NCBI RefSeq assembly: GCF_013364155.1
Contig: NZ_CP054916.1
Location: 5,763,001 to 5,827,000 of the forward strand
Reading direction: 5' to 3'
DNA: 64,000 bases
Source of the DNA: Streptomyces sp. NA02950
GTDB taxonomy: Bacteria; Actinomycetota; Actinomycetes; Streptomycetales; Streptomycetaceae
This document shows positions 24,893 through 34,378 of the stretch, piece after piece. How positions within the stretch are numbered: the first letter of the stretch is position 1; each line of letters starts with the position of its first letter. The notes beneath the pieces are model-generated. The model did no database searches. It worked only from the letters and a program-made list of their open reading frames with translations, and was not told the DNA's origin. The position numbers and the translations under genes are program-made.

Positions 24893-26545
24893 GTGCGGCC
24901 GGTAGGCAGCAAGTACCTGCTCGAGGAGCCGCTCGGACGCGGAGCCACGGGCACCGTCTGGCGAGCCCGCCAGCGGGAGACGGCGGGGGCCGAGGCCGCC
25001 GTGGCCGGGCAGCCCGGCGAGACCGTCGCGATCAAGGTCCTCAAGGAGGAGCTCGCGAACGACGCGGAGATCGTCATGCGCTTTCTCCGCGAGCGATCCG
25101 TGCTGCTCCGGCTCACCCACCCCAATATCGTGCGCACCCGCGACCTGGTGGTGGAGGGCGATCTGCTCGCCCTGGTCATGGATCTGATCGACGGTCCCGA
25201 CCTCCACCACTACCTGCGCCGCAACGGCCCGTTCACCCCCGTCGCCGCGGCCCTCCTCACCGCCCAGATCGCCGACGCGCTCGCCGCCAGCCACGCCGAC
25301 GGCGTGGTGCACCGGGACCTCAAGCCCGCCAACGTGCTGCTCGCGGGCACCGGTGAGGGCCAGGAGATGCACCCGATGCTGACCGACTTCGGCATCGCGC
25401 GCCTGGCGGACTCGCCCGGTCTCACCCGCACCCAGGAGTTCGTCGGCACCCCGGCCTATGTGGCGCCGGAGTCCGCCGAGGGCCGTCCGCAGACCTCCGC
25501 CGTCGACATCTACGGCGCGGGCATCCTGCTGTACGAGTTGGTGACCGGCCGTCCGCCGTTCGCGGGCAACACGGCCCTGGAGGTGCTGCACCGGCATCTG
25601 AGCGAGGAGCCGCGCCGCCCCACCACCGTGCCCGAACCGCTGTGGACGGTGATAGAGCGCTGTCTGCGCAAGAACCCCGATGAGCGCCCCAGCGCCGAGA
25701 GCCTGGCCCGCGGCCTGCGTGTGGTCGCGTCGGGTATCGGGGTGCACGCCTCGGCCGCGCAGGCGGAGGCGGCGCTCGGCGTCGCCGGTCTGCTCGCACC
25801 GGATCCGGCGCCCGCGCCGGTGCCGGACACCGCACCCGCCGGCTCGGCCGACCCCACCCAGGCGCTGCCGACCAACGCGCCCTCGTACGACCCGGCCGCG
25901 GCCACCAATGTGCTGCCCACCACCGGACCGGACGCCGACCCCACCCAGGTGATGTCGCCCACCGGTTCCGGGGACGCCGACCCGACGCGCGCGATGCCGC
26001 CCATGCCGCCCGGCGCACCGGGCGGGGACGATCACCCCTGGCAGAACCAGCTCCGCGCGGCCCGCGACCGCAACGATCAGACGCAGGTCCAGTACCTCGA
26101 TCCGAGCGAGGACCCGCTGCGCCGCCGCCCCCAGCGCCGCCCGGCACCTCAACAGCCGTACCAGCAGCCCCAGCAGCCCCAGCAGCCGCCGCGGCATCAG
26201 CAGCGCCGCCAGCAGCCGCCGCCGTACCAGCAGCCCCAGAACTACGCCCCGGCGCCGCACCACCCGCAGCAGCCGCAGCCGCAGCGCTACGCCCCGCCGC
26301 CGCAGCAGCCCGAACCGCGCCAGCCCCGGCAGCGCGGCTCCAACCCCAACCGGATGAAGATCCCGGGCCTGGGGTGCCTCAAGGGCTGTCTGTTCGTGAT
26401 CGTGGTCCTGGTGGTGGGCTCCTGGCTGGTCTGGGAGCTGACCCCGCTCAAGGACTGGGTCGCCGAGGGCAAGGGCTACTGGGACGCCATCAGCGACGGG
26501 GTCTCCGACGTCAAGAAGTGGATCTCCAAGCTGGACGGACCGTGA
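24893..26545 (+). CDS. pkaA: Membrane Ser/Thr protein kinase, PkaA-like
   Basis: A 550-residue Hanks-type kinase from the GTG at 24893 (GGGAG site). The kinase domain covers about residues 5-270: glycine loop LGRGATGTVW, invariant Lys in VAIKVLKEE, HRDLKPANVLL near 140, DFG near 164 and the APE-like YVAPESAEG. Then come an Ala/Pro/Thr-rich segment, a Gln/Pro-rich stretch (about 415-480), one transmembrane helix (CLFVIVVLVVGSWLVW, near 500) and a short external tail without PASTA repeats. Size and position match S. coelicolor PkaA next to PkaB, as recalled. The first of two adjacent kinase genes, it probably signals at the membrane; the ligand is unknown. Confidence 0.88.
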   Translation: MRPVGSKYLLEEPLGRGATGTVWRARQRETAGAEAAVAGQPGETVAIKVLKEELANDAEIVMRFLRERSVLLRLTHPNIVRTRDLVVEGDLLALVMDLIDGPDLHHYLRRNGPFTPVAAALLTAQIADALAASHADGVVHRDLKPANVLLAGTGEGQEMHPMLTDFGIARLADSPGLTRTQEFVGTPAYVAPESAEGRPQTSAVDIYGAGILLYELVTGRPPFAGNTALEVLHRHLSEEPRRPTTVPEPLWTVIERCLRKNPDERPSAESLARGLRVVASGIGVHASAAQAEAALGVAGLLAPDPAPAPVPDTAPAGSADPTQALPTNAPSYDPAAATNVLPTTGPDADPTQVMSPTGSGDADPTRAMPPMPPGAPGGDDHPWQNQLRAARDRNDQTQVQYLDPSEDPLRRRPQRRPAPQQPYQQPQQPQQPPRHQQRRQQPPPYQQPQNYAPAPHHPQQPQPQRYAPPPQQPEPRQPRQRGSNPNRMKIPGLGCLKGCLFVIVVLVVGSWLVWELTPLKDWVAEGKGYWDAISDGVSDVKKWISKLDGP

Positions 26546-26561
26546 CGGGCTGGGGAGTTGT

Positions 26562-26620
26562 CCCACTGACGGGCCGACCGGCTGACGGGCTGACGGGCTG
26601 ACCGGCTGACGGGCCGTCCG
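26562..26620. repeat. Short tandem CTGACGGG-type repeat
   Basis: Between the two kinase genes a 9-10-base unit (GCTGACGGGC and GCTGACCGGC) recurs about six times, partly irregular. The rest of this 244-base gap shows only AT-richer sequence around 26650-26750 that may carry the pkaB promoter. Confidence 0.6.
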
Positions 26621-26789
26621 GAACCGTCCCCGTTTCCGCTCCCCTACCGCCGCTTCGGTGATTTGTCGACATCCGAAGGGTGTTTTCCGCCGCAGAAGTG
26701 ACAGTTGGCGTGGTCTGGCGCACCCAACGCGCCAGTAGCCGCGTAGCTTTGTCGCCAACGTGCCCCCTGTCGGAGGATTCGGAGCTGTC

Positions 26790-28106
26790 TTGTCACGGAA
26801 GATCGGCAGCCGGTACACCGCGCATCAGGTCCTGGGACGCGGCAGCGCCGGCACGGTGTGGCTGGGCGAGGGGCCCGAGGGCCCCGTCGCCATCAAGCTC
26901 CTGCGCGAGGACCTCTCCTCCGACCAGGAGCTGGTCGGCCGTTTCGTACAGGAGCGCACCGCGCTGCTCGGCCTCGACCACCCGCGGGTGGTCGGGGTGC
27001 GCGACCTGGTGGTCGACGGCAACGACCTGGCGCTCGTCATGGACCTGATCCGCGGTACGGATCTGCGCACCCGGCTGGACCGCGAGCGGCGGCTCGCCCC
27101 GGAGGCGGCGGTCGCCATCGCCGCGGACGTGGCCGACGCGCTGGCCGCGGCGCACGCCGCCGGGGTGGTGCACCGCGACGTCAAGCCGGAGAACGTGCTG
27201 CTGGACATGCAGGGCCCGCTGGGCCCGGGCGGCTCGCATCCGGCCCTGCTCACCGACTTCGGTATCGCGCGCCTGGTCGACGCCCCCAGCCGGATCCGCG
27301 ACCGGCAGCCCGCCCGCGGCCAGCAGCAGGGCCAGGGCCGCTCGCCGAACCCGCGCAGCGTCATCGGCACCCCGGACTATCTGGCCCCCGAGATCATCGA
27401 GGGGCTGCCGCCGCGCGCGAGCGTCGATGTGTACGCCCTGGCCACCGTGCTGTACGAGCTGCTGGCCGGGTTCACCCCGTTCGGCGGCGGCCACCCCGGC
27501 GCGATCCTGCGCCGCCATGTGACCGAGACCGTGGCGCCGCTGCCCGGGGTCCCCGACGAGCTGTGGCAGCTGCTGCTCCAGTGCCTGGCCAAGGCGCCCG
27601 CCTCCCGGCTGCGCGCCTCCGAGCTGGCGACGCGGCTGCGCGAGCTGCTGCCGAGCCTGGCCGGATATCCGCCGCTGGACATCGACGAGCCCGATGAGCA
27701 GGCGGAGGAGGAGCGCGAGGGCGGTTACGAGGAACCCGTCCACCGGGCCCCGGCCGCCGGGCAGCCGCCCCGCCGGCGCGGCGCGGTGCCGCTGGTCCCC
27801 GGCGCCGTACCCGACTCCAGCCGGGACACCCACACCAGCATGCGGGTGCCCAGCGCCGACGAGCTCGCGGGCGGCGCCCACGGCACCGCCCGCGCCCCCC
27901 GGATGCACGGCCAGCGCCGGGCGGGCTCGGCCCGCAACCGTCCCTCGGAGGCGGTGCGCCGCCGCCGGGTGAAGGCCGCGGTGGTCTCGGTGGCGGCGCT
28001 GATCGTGATCGCGGTCGGCGGATGGCTGGCCACCGGCGGCGACGACGGGGGCGATCCGCCCAAGGGAGGGGAGCACTCCAGCTCCCAGGACGCCGGGACT
28101 CCCTGA
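26790..28106 (+). CDS. pkaB: Membrane Ser/Thr protein kinase, PkaB-like
   Basis: The TTG at 26790 follows GGAGGATTCGGAGCTGTC, a better start context than the in-frame GTG at 26760, and gives 438 residues. Kinase domain about 1-270: glycine loop [30 protein letters not shown] near 127, DFGIARL near 155, [11 protein letters not shown]. An acidic/proline linker follows, then one transmembrane helix ([20 protein letters not shown] near 397-415) and a short external tail with acidic Gly/Asp residues; no sensor domain is visible. Pairing with pkaA 244 bases upstream and the FHA gene beyond it suggests a local phospho-signalling set. Matches the pkaA-pkaB order recalled for S. coelicolor. Confidence 0.88.
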   Translation: MSRKIGSRYTAHQVLGRGSAGTVWLGEGPEGPVAIKLLREDLSSDQELVGRFVQERTALLGLDHPRVVGVRDLVVDGNDLALVMDLIRGTDLRTRLDRERRLAPEAAVAIAADVADALAAAHAAGVVHRDVKPENVLLDMQGPLGPGGSHPALLTDFGIARLVDAPSRIRDRQPARGQQQGQGRSPNPRSVIGTPDYLAPEIIEGLPPRASVDVYALATVLYELLAGFTPFGGGHPGAILRRHVTETVAPLPGVPDELWQLLLQCLAKAPASRLRASELATRLRELLPSLAGYPPLDIDEPDEQAEEEREGGYEEPVHRAPAAGQPPRRRGAVPLVPGAVPDSSRDTHTSMRVPSADELAGGAHGTARAPRMHGQRRAGSARNRPSEAVRRRRVKAAVVSVAALIVIAVGGWLATGGDDGGDPPKGGEHSSSQDAGTP

Positions 28107-28146
28107 CCCGGGCCGGTCAGTCTTCCGTAGCGGTTACGCTGGTGCC

Positions 28147-29253
28147 GTGGCAGTCGTCGATGTATCCGAAGAGCTGAAGTCCCTCTCCTCGACCATGGGG
28201 TCGATCGAGGCCGTCCTGGACCTCGAGAAGATGAGGGCCGACATCGCCGTGCTCGAGGAGCAGGCGGCGGCCCCGTCCCTGTGGGACGACCCGGAGAACG
28301 CGCAGAAGATCACCAGCAAGCTCTCCTATCTCCAGGGGCAGCTGCGCCGGACCGAGGAGCTGCGCGGCCGTATCGACGATCTCGAGGTGCTCTTCGAGCT
28401 CGCCGCGGACGAGGGCGACGATGACGCCCGCGCCGAGGCCGAGACCGAGCTGGACGCGGTGCGCAAGGCCGTCGACGAGATGGAGGTGCGCACCCTCCTG
28501 TCCGGCGAGTACGACGCCCGGGAGGCGGTCGTCAACATCCGCGCCGAGGCGGGCGGTGTCGACGCCGCCGACTTCGCCGAGCAGCTCCAGCGGATGTATC
28601 TGCGCTGGGCCGAGCGCCACGGCTACAAGACCGAGGTCTACGAGACCTCGTACGCGGAGGAGGCCGGTATCAAGTCGACCACCTTCGCCGTCCAGACCCC
28701 GTACGCCTACGGCACCCTCTCGGTCGAGCAGGGCACCCACCGGCTGGTGCGGATCTCGCCGTTCGACAACCAGGGCCGTCGCCAGACGTCGTTCGCGGGT
28801 GTCGAGGTGCTGCCGGTGGTCGAGCAGACCGACCACATCGAGATCGACGAGTCCGAGCTGCGGGTCGATGTCTACCGCTCCTCCGGCCCCGGCGGCCAGG
28901 GGGTCAACACCACCGACTCCGCGGTGCGGTTGACCCATATCCCCACCGGCATCGTGGTCTCCTGCCAGAACGAGCGCTCGCAGATCCAGAACAAGGCCAC
29001 CGCGATGAACGTCCTCCAGGCGAAGCTGCTCGAGCGGCGCCGCCAGGAGGAGCAGGCCAAGATGGACGCGCTCAAGGGCGACGGCGGCAACTCCTGGGGC
29101 AACCAGATGCGTTCCTACGTCCTGCACCCGTACCAGATGGTCAAGGACCTGCGGACCGAGTTCGAGGTCGGCAATCCGCAGGCGGTGCTCGACGGTGAGC
29201 TGGACGGCTTCCTGGAGGCCGGGATCCGCTGGCGCAAGCAGCAGGAGAAGTAA
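28147..29253 (+). CDS. prfB: Peptide chain release factor 2 (RF2)
   Basis: A 368-residue class I release factor that ends translation at UGA and UAA. Domain 1 is the N-terminal helical part (1-110); the SPF codon-reading tripeptide is in [11 protein letters not shown] near residue 202; the catalytic GGQ loop is in [20 protein letters not shown] near 249. Start is the GTG at 28147. There is no in-frame stop near codon 25, so the programmed +1 frameshift used for autoregulation in E. coli and many other bacteria is absent. Position beside the kinases and ahead of ftsEX matches other Streptomyces. Confidence 0.97.
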   Translation: MAVVDVSEELKSLSSTMGSIEAVLDLEKMRADIAVLEEQAAAPSLWDDPENAQKITSKLSYLQGQLRRTEELRGRIDDLEVLFELAADEGDDDARAEAETELDAVRKAVDEMEVRTLLSGEYDAREAVVNIRAEAGGVDAADFAEQLQRMYLRWAERHGYKTEVYETSYAEEAGIKSTTFAVQTPYAYGTLSVEQGTHRLVRISPFDNQGRRQTSFAGVEVLPVVEQTDHIEIDESELRVDVYRSSGPGGQGVNTTDSAVRLTHIPTGIVVSCQNERSQIQNKATAMNVLQAKLLERRRQEEQAKMDALKGDGGNSWGNQMRSYVLHPYQMVKDLRTEFEVGNPQAVLDGELDGFLEAGIRWRKQQEK

Positions 29254-29540
29254 CACCGAACGGTCCCCAAGTGACCGCGCCCATGGCCTTTTTGGTCACA
29301 GTCCTGTACCCATGCATCACTCAAGGAAATGCATAGCGGACATCTCGTGCGGAATGACCTTGACGGTGATTTCAGAACGGGGAAGGCTGACGCGCGGCAT
29401 GCGTATGTCTGGGGCGCGTGTGAACGGGGACCTGCGGACCGCCACTCGCGGCGGTGACCGCGGAATATGACACCCCGGCGGCCGTGGCCCCGTGCATAGC
29501 TGCTCCAACGACGAGTACAGCTACTGGGGGTAGCAGGCAG

Positions 29541-30221
29541 ATGACGAAGAAGACGCGGCTGCGGATTGCGCGCATAGCCGCCGGCGCGGTGATCGCCGCC
29601 GGTGCGTCGCTCACCGCCGCCGGCGCCGCATCGGCCGTGGGTGTGGACGTCGGCATCGGGGGCGTCGAAGCCTCGGTCAACGCCGACGACAAGGGTGTGG
29701 ACGTCGGTGTCGGAGTCGGCAAGCCCGACCCGACCGACGACCCGACCGGGATCCCCACGGACCCGCCGACCGACGACCCGACCGACATCCCGACGGACCC
29801 GCCGACCGACCCGACGGACCCGCCGACCGGCGAGCCGACGGACCCGCCCACGGACGAGCCCACCGACCCGCCGACCGGCGAGCCCACGGACCCGCCCACG
29901 AGCGAGCCCACCGACCCGCCGACCGATGAGCCCACCGATGGGCCCAGCTCGCCCGCCCCGGGCGGTGGCGGCGGGAGCCACGACGGCGGCGACGACTCCA
30001 ACACCTGCACGGTGGATCTCGACAGCACCAACTGCGACGACAACACCGGCACCGACAACGTCGGCTCCAAGCCGGTCGAGCAGGGCAAGGCCAAGGAGCA
30101 GCTGGCCGAGACCGGCGCGGGTGAGACCACGTTCCTGCTGCTCGGTGCCGCGACGATGATCGCGGGCGGTATCGGCTTCCGCTTTGTGCCGCGTCTGGTC
30201 AACCGCAACAACGTGGCCTGA
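29541..30221 (+). CDS. Sortase-anchored (LAETG) Asp/Pro/Thr-repeat surface protein
   Basis: A 226-residue exported protein from the ATG at 29541. The signal peptide (RLRIARIAAGAVIAAGASL) ends at about residue 33 (ASA-V). A short domain follows, then about 70 residues of Pro-Thr-Asp repeats (DPPTDEPTDPPTGEPT type), a Gly/Ser linker and two cysteines (NTCTVDLDSTNC). The C-terminus is a sorting signal: LAETG near residue 191, a hydrophobic segment (FLLLGAATMIAGGIGF) and a charged tail with Arg. LAXTG is the motif used by class E sortases in Streptomyces. The repeat probably spans the wall. The biological role is unknown. The farther upstream in-frame start at 29454 lacks a ribosome site. Confidence 0.88.
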   Translation: MTKKTRLRIARIAAGAVIAAGASLTAAGAASAVGVDVGIGGVEASVNADDKGVDVGVGVGKPDPTDDPTGIPTDPPTDDPTDIPTDPPTDPTDPPTGEPTDPPTDEPTDPPTGEPTDPPTSEPTDPPTDEPTDGPSSPAPGGGGGSHDGGDDSNTCTVDLDSTNCDDNTGTDNVGSKPVEQGKAKEQLAETGAGETTFLLLGAATMIAGGIGFRFVPRLVNRNNVA

Positions 30222-30268
30222 TCACAGAACGTAGCCACGATGGCCTGATCACTACGGGCTGGGCACGA

Positions 30269-30306
30269 CGAGGGGCCCGGAGCGCTGCAGAGCTCCGGGC
30301 CCCTCG
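30269..30306 (+). terminator. Strong terminator hairpin after the LAETG gene
   Basis: A 15-base perfect stem (30269-30283 with 30292-30306) and an eight-base loop lie 47 bases after the stop. It also lies beyond the end of the convergent zinc-ribbon gene, so it can act in both directions. Confidence 0.85.
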
Positions 30307-30347
30307 GTATGTCGCCGTATGTCTGGTGCGCGGTCGGCGACCGGACG

Positions 30348-30551
30348 TCACGCCGTGGCGCCGGCCATCTCATGAGCGAGCAGGGCCACCGCGATCAGCG
30401 CCACCAGCAGCGCTATCAGGGCGGCCGGCGTCAGTCCGCCGAAAAGGCCGTCCTGCTGCTGGAGGCGCTCCCTGCTCGCCCGGCAGACCGGGCAGCGGCC
30501 CTCGCTGACGGGGCTCGCGCAGTTGGCGCAGACGAGCCTGTCGTACGTCAT
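30348..30551 (-). CDS. Small zinc-ribbon membrane protein
   Basis: A 67-residue protein from the ATG at 30549-30551 with a strong GGAGGAG site. It has two CxxC knuckles, CANC near residue 8 and CPVC near 20, able to bind one zinc, followed by a basic/Gln region and one transmembrane helix (LTPAALIALLVALIAVALLA) near the C-terminus. Such short zinc-ribbon/TM proteins are conserved at this locus in Streptomyces, opposite ftsE, but have no known function. It converges with the LAETG gene and is divergent from ftsE. Confidence 0.82.
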   Translation of the reverse strand: MTYDRLVCANCASPVSEGRCPVCRASRERLQQQDGLFGGLTPAALIALLVALIAVALLAHEMAGATA

Positions 30552-30880
30552 GCGCTTTCTCCTCCCGCGCGGCGGTGCCGCAGTAGACACGGGGCCAACG
30601 CTCAGGGAAATCTGTTGGTTCCCCTTCCACTGTGCCAGCTTCCGCCCGGTTCGGCGCGCCCCGCACGATTCCATGCCGTATCCGTACCGGTTTCCGTGGC
30701 CACATCGGATGGCTCAGCGGTCAGTTTGTCAACCGTTTGCCCCCAATAGTGCCGTGAATAAACGCATCAAGGCGGATCGGCGCTGCGCGCCCGCACACGG
30801 TTCGCGTATGGTCACGCTCACCGACGGGAGCCGCCCAGGCTGCTGCCCGTACCCCTACCCAGGTCGACCGTGGTGCTTCA
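30552..30880. promoter_or_regulatory. Divergent intergenic region upstream of ftsE
   Basis: This 329-base region separates the zinc-ribbon gene from ftsEX. It is somewhat AT-richer at 30600-30780 and must hold both promoters, but no convincing promoter elements, operator or small gene were recognised. Confidence 0.35.
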
Positions 30881-31570
30881 GTGATCCGATTCGACAACGT
30901 ATCCAAGACCTACCCCAAGCAGACCCGTCCCGCACTCCGGGACGTCTCGCTCGAGATCGAGAAGGGCGAGTTCGTCTTCCTGGTGGGCTCCTCGGGGTCG
31001 GGAAAGTCCACCTTTCTGCGACTCCTCCTCCGAGAGGAGCGGGCCAGCCATGGCGCGGTCCATGTGCTGGGCAAGGATCTCGCGCGGCTGTCCAACTGGA
31101 AGGTGCCGCATATGCGCCGCCAGCTGGGGACGGTCTTCCAGGATTTCCGGCTGCTCCCCAACAAGACGGTCGGCGAGAACGTGGCCTTCGCGCTCGAGGT
31201 GATCGGCAAGCCGCGTGCCGCCATCCGCAAGACCGTGCCGGAGGTGCTCGACCTGGTGGGTCTGGGGGGCAAGGACGACCGGATGCCCGGCGAGCTCTCC
31301 GGCGGTGAGCAGCAGCGCGTGGCCATCGCGCGCGCGTTCGTCAACCGTCCGATGCTGCTGATCGCCGACGAGCCGACCGGCAACCTGGACCCGCAGACCT
31401 CCGTCGGGATCATGAAGCTGCTGGACCGGATCAACCGGACCGGCACCACCGTCGTCATGGCCACGCACGACCAGCAGATCGTGGACCAGATGCGCAAGCG
31501 CGTGATCGAACTTGAGAAGGGCCGTCTCGTCCGGGACCAGTCCCGCGGCGTCTACGGCTACCAGCACTGA
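30881..31570 (+). CDS. ftsE: Cell division ATP-binding protein FtsE
   Basis: A 229-residue ABC ATPase with Walker [10 protein letters not shown] near residue 37, signature [14 protein letters not shown] near 139 and Walker [14 protein letters not shown] near 160, plus the H loop VVMATHD. It pairs with FtsX; the complex sits at the membrane and controls peptidoglycan hydrolases rather than transporting a solute. Start is the GTG at 30881. ftsX begins nine bases after its stop, so the two form an operon. Confidence 0.97.
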   Translation: MIRFDNVSKTYPKQTRPALRDVSLEIEKGEFVFLVGSSGSGKSTFLRLLLREERASHGAVHVLGKDLARLSNWKVPHMRRQLGTVFQDFRLLPNKTVGENVAFALEVIGKPRAAIRKTVPEVLDLVGLGGKDDRMPGELSGGEQQRVAIARAFVNRPMLLIADEPTGNLDPQTSVGIMKLLDRINRTGTTVVMATHDQQIVDQMRKRVIELEKGRLVRDQSRGVYGYQH

Positions 31571-31579
31571 AAGGACGCC

Positions 31580-32491
31580 ATGCGCGCCCAGTTCGTCCTG
31601 TCGGAGATCGGCGTCGGTCTCCGCCGCAATCTCACGATGACCTTCGCGGTGATCGTCTCCGTCGCCCTCTCGCTCGCCCTGTTCGGCGGGTCCCTGCTCA
31701 TGCGCGAGCAGGTGAGCACGATGAAGGGCTATTGGTACGACAAGGTCAACGTCTCGATCTTCCTCTGCAACAAGAACGACAAGGAGACCTCGGCCAACTG
31801 TGCCAAGGGGGCCGTCACCGAGGCCCAGAAGAAGGAGATCAACTCCGAGCTCGAGCAGATGAACATCGTGGAGTCGGTGCACTTCGAGACCAGTGAGGAG
31901 GCGTACAAGCACTACAAGGAGCAGTTCGGGGACTCGCCGCTCGCCGACTCGCTGACCCCGGACCAGATGCAGGAGTCCTACCGCATCAAGCTGAAGGACC
32001 CCGAGCGCTATGACGTGATCTCCACCGCGTTCGCGGCCCGCCCGGGGGTGCAGGAGGTCCAGGACCAAAAGGCGTTGGTCGACGACCTCTTCAACCTGCT
32101 CAACGGCATGAACTTCGCGGCGCTCGGTGTGATGACACTGATGCTGGTGGTCGCGTTGATGCTGATCGTCAATACCGTGCGGGTGTCGGCGTTCAGCCGC
32201 CGCCGGGAGACCGGGATCATGCGGCTCGTGGGCGCCTCCAGTTTCTATATCCAGATGCCGTTCATCATGGAGGCCGCCATCGCGGGGCTCCTGGGCGCGG
32301 GCTTCGCCTGCGTACTGCTGGTCGGTGGTCAGTACTTCCTGGTCAACAACTGGCTGGTGGACAAGATCGACGTGATCAACTTCATCGGCTGGGACGCGGT
32401 GCTCGCCAAGTTGCCGCTGGTGTTGGCGATCGGGCTGCTGATGCCCGCTCTCGCGGCCTTCTTCGCGCTCCGCAAGTACCTCAAGGTGTGA
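31580..32491 (+). CDS. ftsX: Cell division protein FtsX
   Basis: A 303-residue membrane protein with the FtsX layout: TM1 at about 19-40, an external loop of some 130 residues (about 45-180) with two cysteines (LCNKNDKETSANC), then three TM segments (about 185-205, 235-260, 275-298). The external loop in actinobacteria contacts cell-wall hydrolases such as RipC-type NlpC/P60 enzymes (family knowledge). ATG start preceded by GAAAGGACG. Partner of FtsE directly upstream. Confidence 0.96.
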   Translation: MRAQFVLSEIGVGLRRNLTMTFAVIVSVALSLALFGGSLLMREQVSTMKGYWYDKVNVSIFLCNKNDKETSANCAKGAVTEAQKKEINSELEQMNIVESVHFETSEEAYKHYKEQFGDSPLADSLTPDQMQESYRIKLKDPERYDVISTAFAARPGVQEVQDQKALVDDLFNLLNGMNFAALGVMTLMLVVALMLIVNTVRVSAFSRRRETGIMRLVGASSFYIQMPFIMEAAIAGLLGAGFACVLLVGGQYFLVNNWLVDKIDVINFIGWDAVLAKLPLVLAIGLLMPALAAFFALRKYLKV

Positions 32492-32501
32492 CATTCGCCT
32501 A

Positions 32502-32536
32502 GGGCGCCGTAGCGGACAAGCCGCCGTACGGCGCCC
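32502..32536 (+). terminator. Terminator hairpin after ftsX
   Basis: Outer ten-base arms GGGCGCCGTA (32502-32511) and its complement (32527-32536), with an inner four-base stem, form a hairpin 11 bases after the ftsX stop and before the protease gene. Confidence 0.7.
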
Positions 32537-32559
32537 GTTGGTGCCCTACACTCACCGGC

Positions 32560-33762
32560 ATGTCGGGCCCGTGTTTGTTCGTCCAGCCCCGCCGCGTTCG
32601 CCGCGGGGCCGCCCTGACATTGATCTTCGTGAGTGTGCTGGCCACCGGCGCGGCCGTCGGCTCCTGGGACGCCGAGGCGGAGAACGGACACGGCCCCGCG
32701 GCGGACCGGATACCGGCGCACGCGGTCGTGGGCTCCGTGGAGAGCGACGAGGTGAAGGCGGCCGCGGCCGCCGCCCAGCAGGACGGCAAGTCCGGCTCCC
32801 AGGCCGCCCGCGAGGTGGTGAGCCGCAGCGGGGACCGGTGGGGCGCCGTCTACAGCGCCCGTGAGTACGAAGGATTCCGGCAGAAGCTCGACGGTGCCTA
32901 CGTGGGCACCGGGATCTCCGCCCGCCAGGGCCGCGACGGCCGCATCGAGGTGGACCGGGTCCAGCCCGGCAGCCCCGCCCGCGAGGCCGGGATCCGCGCC
33001 GGTGACCGGCTGCTGGCCGTCGACGGCGTCCGGGTCACCGGGCGCCCCGTCACCGATGTTGTCGCCCGGCTGCGCGGCCATGGTGAGCGGGCCGAAGGCA
33101 CCCCGGTGACCCTCGCACTGCGGCGCGACGGACACAGCCGCCGGGAGACCCTGCACCGGGCCCGGCTGGCCACCGAACCGGTGACCGTGGACCGTCTCGG
33201 CGGCCCGGACGCCGGCCCCGTACGGATCAAGGTCGACTCCTTCACCCGGGGCTCGGGCGACCAGGTCCGGCGCGCCGTACGGCACATCCCGCGGGGCGAG
33301 GGCATCCTGCTCGACCTCCGCGGCAACTCCGGCGGACTGGTCACCGAGGCCGTGACCACCGCCTCCTCCTTCCTCGACGGCGGTCTGGTCGCCACCTATG
33401 ACGTCCGCGGTGAGCAGCGCGTTCTCGACGCCGAACCGGGCGGGGACATCGACAGCCCGCTGGTGGTCCTGGTCGACGGCGGCACCATGAGCGCCGCCGA
33501 GCTGCTCACCGGCGCCCTCCAGGACCGCGGCCGCGCCGTGGTCGTCGGCTCCCGGACCTTCGGCAAGGGCTCGGTGCAGATGCCCAGCGAGCTGCCCGAC
33601 GGCTCGGTCGCCGAGCTCACCGTCGGTCACTACCGCACTCCGGCCGGCCGCAATGTGGACGGGGAGGGCATTTCCCCGGACCTGGCGGTCAAGGGCGACG
33701 ACGGACCCAGCGCCGAGGCCCGGGCGCGCACGGTATTGAGTGGCCTCGGGGGCGGGTCCTAG
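32560..33762 (+). CDS. S41 family C-terminal processing peptidase with PDZ domain
   Basis: A 400-residue protein with an N-terminal hydrophobic segment (GAALTLIFVSVLATGAAVG, near 18-36) that exports or anchors it outside the membrane. A PDZ domain covers about 110-200 (GTGISARQGRDGRIEV, VQPGSPAREAGIRAGDRLLA). The S41 catalytic part follows: DLRGNSGGLV near 250, the serine in GGTMSAAELLTG near 311 and the lysine in RTFGKGSVQ near 336, forming the Ser-Lys dyad of CtpA/Prc proteases. Its place after ftsEX hints at processing of a wall or division protein; the substrate is unknown. Confidence 0.93.
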   Translation: MSGPCLFVQPRRVRRGAALTLIFVSVLATGAAVGSWDAEAENGHGPAADRIPAHAVVGSVESDEVKAAAAAAQQDGKSGSQAAREVVSRSGDRWGAVYSAREYEGFRQKLDGAYVGTGISARQGRDGRIEVDRVQPGSPAREAGIRAGDRLLAVDGVRVTGRPVTDVVARLRGHGERAEGTPVTLALRRDGHSRRETLHRARLATEPVTVDRLGGPDAGPVRIKVDSFTRGSGDQVRRAVRHIPRGEGILLDLRGNSGGLVTEAVTTASSFLDGGLVATYDVRGEQRVLDAEPGGDIDSPLVVLVDGGTMSAAELLTGALQDRGRAVVVGSRTFGKGSVQMPSELPDGSVAELTVGHYRTPAGRNVDGEGISPDLAVKGDDGPSAEARARTVLSGLGGGS

Positions 33763-33780
33763 TGCGAGAATGTCAGCGCT

Positions 33781-34260
33781 ATGGCTAAAGAGACGGGTCG
33801 CAAGCTGATCGCGCAGAACAAGAAGGCGCGGCACGACTACCACATCCTGGACACGTACGAGTGCGGTCTGGTGCTCACCGGGACCGAGGTGAAGTCGCTG
33901 CGCCAGGGGCGGGCCTCGCTCGCGGACGGCTTCGCCCAGCTCGACGGCGGCGAGGCGTGGCTGCACAACGTGCACATCCCCGAGTACAGCCAGGGGACCT
34001 GGACCAACCACTCCGCGCGGCGCAGGCGGAAGCTGCTGCTGCACCGGGCGGAGATCGACAAGCTGCTCGGCAAGACCCAGGAGACCGGGCATACGCTCGT
34101 CCCGCTGGCCCTGTACTTCAAGGACGGCCGGGCCAAGGTCGAGATCGCCCTCGCCAAGGGCAAGAAGGACTACGACAAGCGGCAGACCCTCCGCGAGAAG
34201 CAGGACCGCCGGGACGCCGAGCGCGCGATCTCCGCCGCCCGCCGCCGCCAGCGGGCCTGA
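33781..34260 (+). CDS. smpB: SsrA-binding protein SmpB
   Basis: A 159-residue protein with the OB-fold and conserved blocks [15 protein letters not shown] at the start, [15 protein letters not shown] near 40 and [16 protein letters not shown] near 75, and a basic C-terminal tail ([15 protein letters not shown] onward) that mimics an anticodon arm in the decoding centre. It binds tmRNA and brings it to stalled ribosomes. The ssrA gene begins 118 bases downstream, the usual actinobacterial pairing. ATG start at 33781. Confidence 0.97.
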   Translation: MAKETGRKLIAQNKKARHDYHILDTYECGLVLTGTEVKSLRQGRASLADGFAQLDGGEAWLHNVHIPEYSQGTWTNHSARRRRKLLLHRAEIDKLLGKTQETGHTLVPLALYFKDGRAKVEIALAKGKKDYDKRQTLREKQDRRDAERAISAARRRQRA

Positions 34261-34276
34261 CCTGTGCTGCCTGGCT

Positions 34277-34304
34277 GCTGCCACAGCGGGAATGATGTGG
34301 CAGC
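34277..34304 (+). terminator. Weak hairpin after smpB
   Basis: Nine-base perfect arms (GCTGCCACA at 34277-34285 and its complement at 34296-34304) with a ten-base loop lie 16 bases after the smpB stop. A TATGAT hexamer (34322-34327) downstream may be the -10 of a separate ssrA promoter; the mature tmRNA end would then arise by processing. Confidence 0.5.
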
Positions 34305-34378
34305 GTCGCGCGTTGTTCACCTATGATGGCTGCACGCACACCCCCTGCGGGGTGGGTGTCACCTTGAAAACACCACAT

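Noticed and set aside
28147..28260. Programmed frameshift in prfB
   Set aside because: There is no in-frame UGA and the reading frame is continuous from the GTG start, so the mechanism is absent.
29727..29945. CRISPR-like or mobile repeat in the LAETG gene
   Set aside because: The repeats are in-frame codons for Pro-Thr-Asp spacer units in a wall protein.
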